A stretch of 8,317 nucleotides of DNA from an archaeon (GTDB lineage: Archaea; Thermoproteota; Bathyarchaeia; TCS64), in NCBI GenBank assembly GCA_020444005.1, contig JAHLLU010000077.1, positions 1 to 8,317 of the forward strand, read 5' to 3'. The notes beneath the pieces are model-generated. The model did no database searches and was not told the origin of the DNA. It saw nothing but the letters and a program-made list of their open reading frames with translations. Position numbers and translations under genes: made by a program. Within the stretch, counting starts at the first letter, position 1; the number at the start of each line of letters is the position of its first letter. Positions 1 to 6,801 of this stretch are shown here, in pieces.

Positions 1-173
1 ACAGCAGAACCGGGAAAGAGATCATGGATCTTCTCCGACGGTTGAACATCGAGGAAGGCAAGACCTTCATTTTGATTACTCATGATCCCATGGTGGGACA
101 GAGCACTGACCGGATAATCCACTTCAAGGACGGTTTAATCGAAGGCGAAAAAATATTGGAGATAAAAAAATGA
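1..173 (+). CDS. ABC transporter ATP-binding protein, LolD/MacB type (C-terminal fragment)
   Basis: This is the last 56 codons of an ATPase subunit whose start lies before the window; the reading frame begins at base 3. The visible part opens with [11 protein letters not shown], which fits the stretch just after the Walker B/D-loop of LolD/MacB-family ATPases (usually LDSxTGxEI). It continues to the H-loop in FILITHDP, with the histidine codon at 81-83, and ends with the usual short tail [12 protein letters not shown]. By family knowledge the protein hydrolyses ATP on the inner face of the membrane to drive a MacB/FtsX-type permease. Such a permease is encoded two genes downstream. Its TGA stop overlaps the ATG of the next gene (ATGA at 170-173), which points to translational coupling in one operon. 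The Walker A and signature motifs are off the window, so activity cannot be judged here. Confidence 0.9.
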   Translation, partial: SRTGKEIMDLLRRLNIEEGKTFILITHDPMVGQSTDRIIHFKDGLIEGEKILEIKK

Positions 174-1693
174 AAAACAAAAGAATCATCCAAATCCTTC
201 TCTTATTAACGATATTCAGTACAACGATTGTCCATGTACAAGCCTCAGATTCTCCTATCCTTCAAGTAAGTGCAAAAAACATTTACTTGAAGGCAGGACA
301 GGAAAACGCGATTAAAATCATCCTGAAAAATACGGGTGACTATAATATCTATGATGTAGAGGCGTTCCTTTCATCATCTACAACAGGACTAACAGTGATC
401 TCAGAAGCAAACAAAGTAGTTACAGAGATACGAGCCGACAAGTCAAGGAATTATGAACCGACAATATATGTGGATCAAAGTCTTGCGTTAGGAGCATATA
501 CGCTCTCTCTTACTGTCACATATGGTCGATCTGGCTCAGTTTCAGAAGATTCTCTGACTGTTCCAATTGGTGTTTATGTTTCTGAAGCCTTTAGACCAAG
601 TTTAGTTTATAGTCCAACATTAGAAGATATCGAGGTTAAGGCAGGAGCAACCAACGATGTTAGCTTCATGTTTTCTAATATAGATAACGAGACTATAACC
701 GATGTTAATGTTGTTCTCAGCTCATCGATAAGCAGTATCACAATAACTGAAAATGTCGTTATGAGCATAAACGAAATAGCCTCGGGAGATTCATTTAGTG
801 TTAATCCCAAGCTTTCCATCATAGAAGGGACTACTCTTGGGGCTTATTCGATAACAGCCGGAGTCTCATACAAGGATACTGATGGAAATAGATTCCATCA
901 AATGTTCTCACTCCCCGTTAATGTTGCGTCTTCAGCAGCAGTTCGTAATACTCGTATCACTATTGAAGAAATTGAGGTTCTTGAAGGAACAATTCTACCA
1001 GGAGACATTTTTACAGTAGAATTAACAATAAAATGCTCAGGAGCAGCAGCATATGAACTGCTTGGAACCCTGAATTTTGCATCAAATAGCCCAGTTTCAC
1101 CTGTAAGTCCCTCTGTGATTAGTTTAGGAGACCTCGATGCTGATGAGACTTCAAAGGCGACCTATTCTCTACTTGCTTCAGGGAGTATAGAGGCTGGACA
1201 GTATCCGGTAACAGCAATCATATCTTACACAAATAGCCGGGGGACAATACAGTCCGTTACAGAGACCATAACTTTGTTGGTTGACGGGCTTGTCGATTTC
1301 AGGCTTCTTGACACAGAAAGCATCATGGTTTACCCGGGTACTACAGACGAGTTTGAGGCAGATATTCTGCTTATTGGAACTGAAAGCGTCGAGTTTGTGA
1401 GCATCTCGCTTGAAGAGAATACTGTTTTCAGACGTGTTCAGGGAAGTGAGGAGTATATTGGAGCAATAGACCCTGATAGTCCAATACCGTTTGACTTGCT
1501 CTACAAAGTAGATGAGAACACTGAACCGGGAATACATCAGATGACTTTGTTGATAAAATACAGGGATCATCTGAACAAGCCCCATGAGATATTGCTTAAT
1601 GTTGATGTTGAGGTCAGTGCGGGCACTGTGCCTGAGAACGGTGAAGAGAGTGATGGTGGATTCTGGAACTGGCTGAGAAATCTTTTCAGATAA
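170..1693 (+). CDS. Secreted COG1361-type repeat protein associated with MacB-like ABC transporter
   Basis: The product has 507 residues. It begins with a signal peptide: a basic MKNKR start, a hydrophobic core at about 6-22, and a likely cleavage after VQA near residue 25. The rest forms four related beta-rich modules of about 110 residues (roughly 29-138, 142-253, 261-373 and 376-484). Modules 1-3 end in similar strands, [24 protein letters not shown] and [12 protein letters not shown], followed by a turn; module 4 has [12 protein letters not shown]. This is the pattern of COG1361/CARDB-like S-layer-associated proteins, which in archaea often sit between a MacB-type ATPase and permease. It overlaps the ATPase gene as ATGA and lies 14 bases before the permease, so it is probably the extracellular partner of that transporter. 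Unusually there is no C-terminal membrane helix. The chain ends in an acidic linker and an aromatic, basic tail ([12 protein letters not shown]). The substrate is unknown. Confidence 0.82.
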   Translation: MKNKRIIQILLLLTIFSTTIVHVQASDSPILQVSAKNIYLKAGQENAIKIILKNTGDYNIYDVEAFLSSSTTGLTVISEANKVVTEIRADKSRNYEPTIYVDQSLALGAYTLSLTVTYGRSGSVSEDSLTVPIGVYVSEAFRPSLVYSPTLEDIEVKAGATNDVSFMFSNIDNETITDVNVVLSSSISSITITENVVMSINEIASGDSFSVNPKLSIIEGTTLGAYSITAGVSYKDTDGNRFHQMFSLPVNVASSAAVRNTRITIEEIEVLEGTILPGDIFTVELTIKCSGAAAYELLGTLNFASNSPVSPVSPSVISLGDLDADETSKATYSLLASGSIEAGQYPVTAIISYTNSRGTIQSVTETITLLVDGLVDFRLLDTESIMVYPGTTDEFEADILLIGTESVEFVSISLEENTVFRRVQGSEEYIGAIDPDSPIPFDLLYKVDENTEPGIHQMTLLIKYRDHLNKPHEILLNVDVEVSAGTVPENGEESDGGFWNWLRNLFR

Positions 1694-1697
1694 AGAT

Positions 1698-1702
1698 GGT
1701 GA
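1698..1702 (+). promoter_or_regulatory. Ribosome binding site (GGTGA) supporting a TTG start
   Basis: GGTGA matches the end of the archaeal 16S anti-Shine-Dalgarno sequence and lies 5 bases before the TTG at 1708. This favours TTG over the in-frame ATG at 1723, for which the spacing would be about 20 bases. Confidence 0.65.
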
Positions 1703-1707
1703 CGTAA

Positions 1708-2910
1708 TTGAACCTTCAAGATATCATGCTGATGAGTGGGCGCGGGTTAAGCCAACGTAAGTTCAGGTTTGCCCTCAACCTTCTAGGCATTCTTATCGGC
1801 TGTATGGCCGTCACCGGGTTAATCAGCATGACACAGGGTCTAAACGACCTTGTTGGGAGTCAGTTGGAGATGTTTGGCCCCAATAACATTATGATTATGC
1901 CAGGGAGTCTTGAGATGGGCGCTGGGTTGATAGCCAGTGAGAGCTTTAACTGGAAGGATGTTCAGACGGTTCAGAGGGTTCCCAATATACATGTGGTGAC
2001 TCCTGTGATGGCTGGAGAAATGTGTAGCCTAACAAAACAAGGTGAGACACGGTATGCTTTTGCTTATGGGATTGAGGCTGAGTATTTTGAGATGTATTCA
2101 GGTTGGGAGCCAGAGTATGGGCGTCATCTGAGGCGTGGTGATGCCGGGGTTGTTGAGATAGGGTATGAGCTTGCGTTTCCCAAGGACGATGATATGCCGG
2201 GGTATGATATTGGTGACAGGATAACGTTGACTGTAAGGGTGGAGGGAGAAGAGAAGGATATGACCTTCAGGGTTATTGGCATACTTGAGAAACAAGGGGG
2301 GATAGGTGGCATGAGTAGCGATGAGGATCAGAGCATATTCATGCCCCTGAGGATATTTCAGCAGCTCTATGAGAAAGGAGCAGAGTATCAGTACATAGCT
2401 GCAGAGGTATCTGACCCCGAGGATATGCCGCAAGTGGTTATGAATCTTGAGGAAGAGCTAGGAGACGATGTTACTATACTGACAGCGGAGACAACGCAGG
2501 AGATGGTGGGCACTATTCTAGGTGCTATTGAGGCTGTGTTGGGAGGCGTGGCGGGTATCAGTCTCCTCGTGGCTGGTGTTGGAATCATCAACACTATGAC
2601 GATAAGTGTCATGGAGCGTACACGTGAGATCGGTATCATGAAGGCGATTGGCAGCAAGAGTATGGATATTCTCTTGTTGTTTCTGAGTGAGGCTGTGATC
2701 ACTGGTTTTATTGGTGGTACTCTCGGTGCGTTGATTGGGCTTGGTGTCGGTCAGTTGATTGGGCATAGTATTGATATGCCTGTTTCTAGTTCACCGTTTC
2801 TCGCGTTGGGAGTTATTGCCTTCGCTATGGTAACTACTTCTTTGTCTGGTCTGTATCCGGCTTGGAGGGCTGCTAGTATGCATCCTGTGGAGGCGTTACG
2901 ATCTGAATAA
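1708..2910 (+). CDS. MacB/FtsX-family ABC transporter permease
   Basis: This is a 400-residue permease, about the usual length for the family. A first membrane helix lies at about 21-43. A large extracellular MacB core domain (about 44-265) follows. Three further helices lie at about 271-299, 320-352 and 364-384. The hallmark segment MERTREIGIMKAIG (302-315) after the second helix is the cytoplasmic coupling region. The chain ends with YPAWRAASMHPVEALR (383-398), the conserved FtsX/MacB C-terminus. By family knowledge these permeases dimerise and work as mechanotransmitters, moving or extracting substrates on the outer face rather than passing them through a channel. The upstream ATPase and secreted repeat protein are the expected partners. 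TTG at 1708 is chosen because of the GGTGA site before it; starting at the ATG at 1723 would remove only five residues. The substrate cannot be read from the sequence. Confidence 0.93.
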   Translation: MNLQDIMLMSGRGLSQRKFRFALNLLGILIGCMAVTGLISMTQGLNDLVGSQLEMFGPNNIMIMPGSLEMGAGLIASESFNWKDVQTVQRVPNIHVVTPVMAGEMCSLTKQGETRYAFAYGIEAEYFEMYSGWEPEYGRHLRRGDAGVVEIGYELAFPKDDDMPGYDIGDRITLTVRVEGEEKDMTFRVIGILEKQGGIGGMSSDEDQSIFMPLRIFQQLYEKGAEYQYIAAEVSDPEDMPQVVMNLEEELGDDVTILTAETTQEMVGTILGAIEAVLGGVAGISLLVAGVGIINTMTISVMERTREIGIMKAIGSKSMDILLLFLSEAVITGFIGGTLGALIGLGVGQLIGHSIDMPVSSSPFLALGVIAFAMVTTSLSGLYPAWRAASMHPVEALRSE

Positions 2911-2934
2911 GAGTGTCTTTACGTCTGGTAGAGG

Positions 2935-2942
2935 TTTTATAT
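2935..2942 (+). promoter_or_regulatory. Candidate archaeal TATA box for the second operon
   Basis: TTTTATAT follows a purine-rich stretch (GGTAGAGG, possible BRE) in the 74-base gap after the permease. Transcription starting about 25 bases downstream (near 2965) would leave a leader of about 20 bases containing the GGAGGG ribosome site. This is consistent with a new transcription unit here. No clear terminator for the upstream operon is visible in the gap. Confidence 0.5.
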
Positions 2943-2973
2943 CTAATCTTTACCTTCTTGAAGTAAACAAACT

Positions 2974-2979
2974 GGAGGG
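2974..2979 (+). promoter_or_regulatory. Ribosome binding site (GGAGGG)
   Basis: A strong Shine-Dalgarno match lies 5 bases before the ATG at 2985 and fixes the start of the helix-turn-helix gene. Confidence 0.7.
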
Positions 2980-2984
2980 ATAAC

Positions 2985-3482
2985 ATGGGGTTACTTTCAA
3001 GCGATGAAGCAGTAGTATGGTACGAGTTCCAGAAAGGCAACCCCACCAGCGTGATCGCTGAAGAGAGCAAAGATGAATGGACCCCATCATATGTTTCAAG
3101 GGTCTTAAACAGGGCAAGAAAAAAGATCAGTCATGCTCTTGAGGAGTATGCTAATAGTCATCGGCTTGATGTGGAGAGTCTCCTTGATTATAAGGGGTTG
3201 TTGATTGGTTTTGATTATCAGGCTAATGCTCAGGTCTATATGGTGTATACTGAGAAGCTTGGGATTCTCGTCTGGTACAAGCATGAATCCTATGGAGGAT
3301 TAGAGTGTAGTCAGTGTCCTAAGGAGACGGAGTGCAGCGAGGTGCTTGATACGATACTATCAGAGTATCTTATCGAGTTGAGACCTGACGAGGAGAAGCT
3401 TCCCCTCACAGAGAAATCCATAGCTATTTTCAATAAACTCGCTGCAAAAGAGGTACCTAGGTACCAGAGAAACAAGGAGTGA
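2985..3482 (+). CDS. Helix-turn-helix protein with three-cysteine cluster, putative regulator
   Basis: The product has 165 residues and is soluble, with no signal peptide or membrane helix. Residues about 5-52 read like a sigma-70 region 4/LuxR-type helix-turn-helix. A first helix (SSDEAVVWYEFQKGN) is followed by SVIAEESK, then a recognition-helix-like segment SYVSRVLNRARKKISHAL. The middle (about 68-105) looks like a small beta-rich domain. It is followed by a C-x2-C-x5-C cluster (Cys108, Cys111, Cys117) within LECSQCPKETEC, which may bind metal or an Fe-S group or act as a redox switch. With only three cysteines the ligand set is incomplete or is completed by another residue or a dimer. The gene is first in its unit behind a candidate TATA box, and its TGA overlaps the possible GTG start of the next gene. 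It probably regulates this operon or a related response. DNA binding is inferred, and I recognise no named family. Confidence 0.72.
   Translation: MGLLSSDEAVVWYEFQKGNPTSVIAEESKDEWTPSYVSRVLNRARKKISHALEEYANSHRLDVESLLDYKGLLIGFDYQANAQVYMVYTEKLGILVWYKHESYGGLECSQCPKETECSEVLDTILSEYLIELRPDEEKLPLTEKSIAIFNKLAAKEVPRYQRNKE
3452..3465. repeat. Perfect 14-bp palindrome
   Basis: GGTACCTAGGTACC is fully self-complementary. It lies in the last codons of the helix-turn-helix gene, just before the ribosome site of the PH-domain gene. It could be an operator for a dimeric regulator, or it could be chance. About 0.5 perfect palindromes of this length are expected in a random window of this size. Confidence 0.4.
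3474..3479 (+). promoter_or_regulatory. Ribosome binding site (AAGGAG) deciding the PH-domain gene start
   Basis: The AAGGAG motif has 8 bases between its end and the ATG at 3488. It overlaps the alternative GTG at 3479, which would leave no usable spacing. This favours ATG as the start. Confidence 0.6.
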
Positions 3483-3487
3483 GAAAA

Positions 3488-4207
3488 ATGAGTAATGTAG
3501 ATGTCAAGGTCATCAAACCACCCATCGAAAGCATCAGAAGCGGCAGCATATTCAAACCAGCAAAGGCTTACGTACGTAAGCTCTGGGTAAAACAGTTCAC
3601 GGTAGCGTCCGTGCTTTGGCTGGGCGGTATTCTCGGTGCCTATGTGCTTGCTTGGTTTTTGTCCGTGGTTGAGCCGGATGAGTATGTTTTTGAGGCGTTG
3701 GTTGGGTCTTGGATGGGTCCAATGATCTATTGGGGGCTGATATTTCATGTAGTTTGGCTGGTTCCTACTATGTTGTCTACACCGGCTTATGTTGGCACAA
3801 TCGAGTACTCTGTGCGTGCACAGTCTGGTGAAGCCATGCCCGAGATATATGTAAAGAAAGGGCTGCTTACGAGAACCATCAAGCATGTGCCTTTCCGGAC
3901 TATCACAAACATATCAAGCGTAGCAGGGGTATTCGACAGGATGTTTGGATTAGGCTCGGTTCACATCGAGACCGCGGGTAACAGTGCTCAGGAAGGAGGA
4001 CCAGAAGAAGTTCTAGAAGGGATTGTCTTTTTTGAGGAGCTCAGAGACTATATTCTGACTGAGTTGCGTAAGTTCAGGGACCCGTATGTGATTGGTACTG
4101 AGGTGTGTTATCCTTCTGATGCTATATTGACTGAGAGGGATCGGGTGAATCATGAGATGTTGGAGACTCTCAAGAAGATATGTACTCTGTTGGAAGAGGA
4201 AAAATAG
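3488..4207 (+). CDS. Membrane protein with bacterial-type PH domain (bPH2/YdbS-like)
   Basis: The product has 239 residues from the ATG at 3488; a GTG at 3479 would add three. A cytoplasmic N-terminus leads to a two-helix membrane hairpin (about 37-59 and 75-97). A bPH2 (DUF304) domain follows at about 102-192. Its typical features are visible: IEYSVRAQSG, then EIYVKKGLLTRTIKHVPFRTI, then FDRMFGLGSVHIETAG. This last segment matches the family pattern of a glycine-rich turn before a TAG strand. The chain ends in an acidic, charged helix (about 215-239) that could form a coiled coil. Proteins of this family are membrane-tethered modules of mostly unknown role, with the PH fold facing the cytoplasm. 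Here it lies between a regulator-like gene and a phosphotransferase, so it may bring a partner to the membrane, but that is inference. Its coding strand shifts abruptly from A/C-rich to G/T-rich near position 3620. Confidence 0.82.
   Translation: MSNVDVKVIKPPIESIRSGSIFKPAKAYVRKLWVKQFTVASVLWLGGILGAYVLAWFLSVVEPDEYVFEALVGSWMGPMIYWGLIFHVVWLVPTMLSTPAYVGTIEYSVRAQSGEAMPEIYVKKGLLTRTIKHVPFRTITNISSVAGVFDRMFGLGSVHIETAGNSAQEGGPEEVLEGIVFFEELRDYILTELRKFRDPYVIGTEVCYPSDAILTERDRVNHEMLETLKKICTLLEEEK
3566..3581. repeat. Perfect 16-bp palindrome
   Basis: GCTTACGTACGTAAGC is fully self-complementary and lies about 80 bases inside the PH-domain gene (encoding part of KAYVRKL). Its centre is 115 bp from that of the 14-bp palindrome upstream, close to eleven turns of B-DNA. 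A chance origin is possible: about 0.13 perfect 16-bp palindromes are expected in a window of this size. Confidence 0.4.
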
Positions 4208-4221
4208 TCATTTCTGCAGTT

Positions 4222-4225
4222 GGAG
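4222..4225 (+). promoter_or_regulatory. Ribosome binding site (GGAG) deciding the phosphotransferase start
   Basis: GGAG lies 8 bases before the ATG at 4234. This supports that start over the in-frame ATG at 4180, which lies inside the PH-domain gene and would add 18 residues with no family resemblance. Confidence 0.6.
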
Positions 4226-4233
4226 TATGTACT

Positions 4234-6801
4234 ATGTACATCTATGATCTAAGTGAGTCAGTATCGTTTAGGGATGCGGGTGGTAAGGGGCTTAACCTCT
4301 GCTTACTTGTGGAAGCTGGGTTCAACGTCCCACCGGGGTATATCATAGCAACATCAGCCTACGATGAGTACGTCGAAGCTAACAAACTTCAGAGCATCAT
4401 AGATGAGAATATTTCTTCAATCAATGACTCTGTTGAGTCACTTCAAACAGCCAGTGAACACATCAGACAAGCGTTCACAGAAGCAAGAATACCAAAAACG
4501 CTGAGAGAAGAAATCATTGAGGCATATCAGCAACGCAGTTTGAGCAAGGTTTCTGTACGTAGCTCAGCCACAGCAGAAGACCTTCCCGAGACCTCCTTCG
4601 CTGGGCAACAGGATACGTTTCTGAATGTTATTGGTGATGATGCGCTTCTTAGAGCTGTTGTGGATTGTTGGAGTAGTCTGTGGACACCGAGAGCCATTGG
4701 GTATAGACGGAGGAACCGGATATCGCAGGATACGGTTTCGCTGGCTGTTGTTGTTCAGGCTATGGTGGATAGTGTTACGTCTGGTGTCTTGTTTACTGTT
4801 AATCCTTTGACTGGGGTGCGTACTGAGGTTGTGGTTAATGCTACTTTTGGGCTTGGTGAGGTGTTGGTCTCGGGGCGGATTGAGCCTGATGAGTATGTGG
4901 TGGATAAACAAAGTGACTCAATGAAGGGTGTGAAGCTCGGAGAGAAGGATGGCTCAGGTAGACAAGCCCTAAATGAAGAGGAAATCAGGGAACTAGTAGG
5001 GCTGGGCGTCAAAATTGAGGATTATTATGGTTCTCCGCAGGATATTGAGTGGGCGAGATATGATGATAGGTTCTATGTGCTTCAGTCACGCCCTGTAACA
5101 GGTTTGTATCCACTGCCGACGGGTGTAATGCCTGAGCCGCTTCTGGTTTATGGTTCCTTTGGGCATGTGCAGGGTGTGCTTCAGCCCTTGACACCAATGG
5201 GTATTGATGTCATCTTGCAGATGCTTGGTTATATCCAGAAGAAGCTGGGTGGTACCTTAAGTCCAAGGGAGAACAAGCGATTTCTCATAGCGGGGAGTAG
5301 GCTCTATAGTAACATTACTGAGCTTTTCAGGAATAAACGGTATCATGGTATTGTCAGTGGGGTTTTGCAGTACGTGGAGCCTGTGATGGCTTCATCTGTT
5401 AAGGAGATTATATCTGATTCTAGGATCGAGAAGAAGGATAGTAAGCCTAGTTTTCATGAGATGAGTCTGATTGTTCCGGTGTTGGTGCCTTTTGTATTCA
5501 GGTTCATTGGCTCGGTTCTCAGACCAGTCAGCAGTAGAAAGAAGGTGAACAATAAGATCGAATCAGAGGTCGAGTACTGGAGAAAAGCAGGGGAGAAGTT
5601 GAAGACCCTTGAGGAGCACCGAGATTACATTCATAGACTGTTGGAGAGCATCCACCGCACCATTCTGAAGAGCATACTACCATCTGTTGCGGCTGGTCAG
5701 GGCATGTTTTTCCAGATCAAGATGCGTGCAGAGAGACTGGGACTTGACAATGATGCGTTAAACATCAGCAGAGGGCTCCCCTATAACGTGACCACGGAGA
5801 TGGACCTGATGCTGTGGGAGAAGGTGAAACACATCAGAGCTGACCCTGCTTCAATGAACGCGTTAAAGAATCCTGTCGAGAAACTTGCTGAGGCTTATCT
5901 GAAGAGAGAGCTTCCAATGGTTTTTCAAACAGAGCTTGAGAGCTTCTTGGATTCTTATGGTATGCGTGGTGTCGCTGAGATAGATGTTGGTACACTGCGT
6001 TGGGGTGAAGATCCCTCCCACATTATACAGATGATACAAACTTACAGCATGATAGATGACCCCGAAAAAGCGCCTGATACGGTTTTCAAACATATGGCGG
6101 AGTCTGCGGAGGCATCACTGGAGCATATAGCCGAGGAGGCTGAACGTCAATGGGGATGGAGAAGCAAACAGGTGATCAAATATCTTGGTGTAAGGCAGCG
6201 TAATCTCGCTGGGCTCAGAGAATCACCCAAGCTCTATGTCGTCAAGATGCTGTATAATGCGAGTCGTAGTCTTCTATCGATAGGCAAGATATTGGAATCA
6301 GAGGGTTATCTTGAGTCATATCGGGATGTTTTCTATCTGAGGATTGATGAGTTAGAGAACCGCGACTGGCGTATGGTTGTTGCGGAGAGGAAACAAAAAT
6401 TCAAGCTAGATATGCAGCGGAAGCCACCGAGAATCCTTCTGAGTGATGGACACGTCTACTATGGTTCATCAAGCAGCGATGGAAAAACACTGCAAGGTGC
6501 CCCGGTTTCCCCGGGGGCCGTGGAGGGGACTACTCACGTGATGTTTGATCCATCCTCTGAGAAGCTGTTGCCTGGCGAGATATTGGTGTGTCCGGCTACG
6601 GATCCTGCTTGGACTCCTTTGTTTTTGGCTGCGGGTGGTTTGGTGATGGAGGTTGGTGGTTTGATGACTCATGGTTCTATTGTGGCTAGGGAGTATGGGA
6701 TACCGGCTGTGGTTGGGGTTTATGATGCTACTAGTAGGTTGAAGACGGGTCAGAGAATACGGGTTGATGGAGAAAAAGGAGTAGTAACAATACTAGAGTA
6801 G
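4234..6801 (+). CDS. Rifampin phosphotransferase-like / PEP-utilizing dikinase-family enzyme, substrate unknown
   Basis: From ATG 4234 the product has 855 residues, close to the roughly 867 known for rifampin phosphotransferase (RPH). Residues 1-290 form the PPDK/PEP-synthase ATP-grasp domain. It contains GGKGLNL (Lys18), VRSSATAEDLP (108-118), SGVLFTVNP (183-191), DIEWA (270-274) and LQSRPVTG (283-290). A middle domain (about 300-735) carries RPH-like segments, including YGMRGVAEID, TLRWGEDP and RDVFYLRIDEL. The C-terminal swivelling domain (about 750-855) begins near GAPVSPGAVEG and holds the phosphohistidine His813 in GGLMTHGSIVAREYG (codon 6670-6672). The PEP/pyruvate-binding barrel of true PEP synthase and PPDK is absent, so a PEP synthase label would probably be wrong. 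By analogy with RPH the enzyme would use ATP to phosphorylate a small molecule through the histidine, releasing AMP and phosphate. The real acceptor is unknown. A hydrophobic stretch (about 410-430) in the middle domain may line a pocket or touch membrane. The gene starts 26 bases after the PH-domain gene and is probably in the same operon. Confidence 0.85.
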   Translation: MYIYDLSESVSFRDAGGKGLNLCLLVEAGFNVPPGYIIATSAYDEYVEANKLQSIIDENISSINDSVESLQTASEHIRQAFTEARIPKTLREEIIEAYQQRSLSKVSVRSSATAEDLPETSFAGQQDTFLNVIGDDALLRAVVDCWSSLWTPRAIGYRRRNRISQDTVSLAVVVQAMVDSVTSGVLFTVNPLTGVRTEVVVNATFGLGEVLVSGRIEPDEYVVDKQSDSMKGVKLGEKDGSGRQALNEEEIRELVGLGVKIEDYYGSPQDIEWARYDDRFYVLQSRPVTGLYPLPTGVMPEPLLVYGSFGHVQGVLQPLTPMGIDVILQMLGYIQKKLGGTLSPRENKRFLIAGSRLYSNITELFRNKRYHGIVSGVLQYVEPVMASSVKEIISDSRIEKKDSKPSFHEMSLIVPVLVPFVFRFIGSVLRPVSSRKKVNNKIESEVEYWRKAGEKLKTLEEHRDYIHRLLESIHRTILKSILPSVAAGQGMFFQIKMRAERLGLDNDALNISRGLPYNVTTEMDLMLWEKVKHIRADPASMNALKNPVEKLAEAYLKRELPMVFQTELESFLDSYGMRGVAEIDVGTLRWGEDPSHIIQMIQTYSMIDDPEKAPDTVFKHMAESAEASLEHIAEEAERQWGWRSKQVIKYLGVRQRNLAGLRESPKLYVVKMLYNASRSLLSIGKILESEGYLESYRDVFYLRIDELENRDWRMVVAERKQKFKLDMQRKPPRILLSDGHVYYGSSSSDGKTLQGAPVSPGAVEGTTHVMFDPSSEKLLPGEILVCPATDPAWTPLFLAAGGLVMEVGGLMTHGSIVAREYGIPAVVGVYDATSRLKTGQRIRVDGEKGVVTILE
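6793..6801. other. Tail-to-tail overlap of two convergent genes
   Basis: The last codons and stop of the phosphotransferase gene (TAG at 6799-6801) overlap the last codons and stop of the minus-strand peptidase gene (TAG read from 6795 to 6793) by 9 bp. There is therefore no intergenic space for a separate terminator. Both transcripts must end inside the opposite gene, and no hairpin or T-run is evident at the junction. Confidence 0.8.

Noticed and set aside
1178..1585. Minus-strand open frame of 135 codons inside the secreted repeat protein gene
   Set aside because: It is a shadow frame: it lies fully opposite a well-supported gene, and its product has no recognisable features.
2911..2984. 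Possible small RNA or riboswitch in the gap before the second operon
   Set aside because: The gap is 74 bases and is accounted for by a TATA-like box and ribosome site. I see no stable stem structure.
3311..3886. Minus-strand open frame of 191 codons opposite the HTH and PH-domain genes
   Set aside because: Both + strand genes have strong ribosome sites and domain matches. The antisense product is rich in His, Arg and Ser with no domain pattern.
4180..4233. Earlier in-frame ATG for the phosphotransferase, overlapping the PH-domain gene
   Set aside because: The extra 18 residues do not match the family N-terminus, while the ATG at 4234 has a GGAG site at proper spacing and begins right before the GGKG region.
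6499..6518. GC-rich hairpin around CCCCGGGG in the phosphotransferase gene
   Set aside because: It encodes the conserved GAPVSPGA segment at the start of the swivelling domain, so codon needs explain it. It has no T-run and is far from a gene end.
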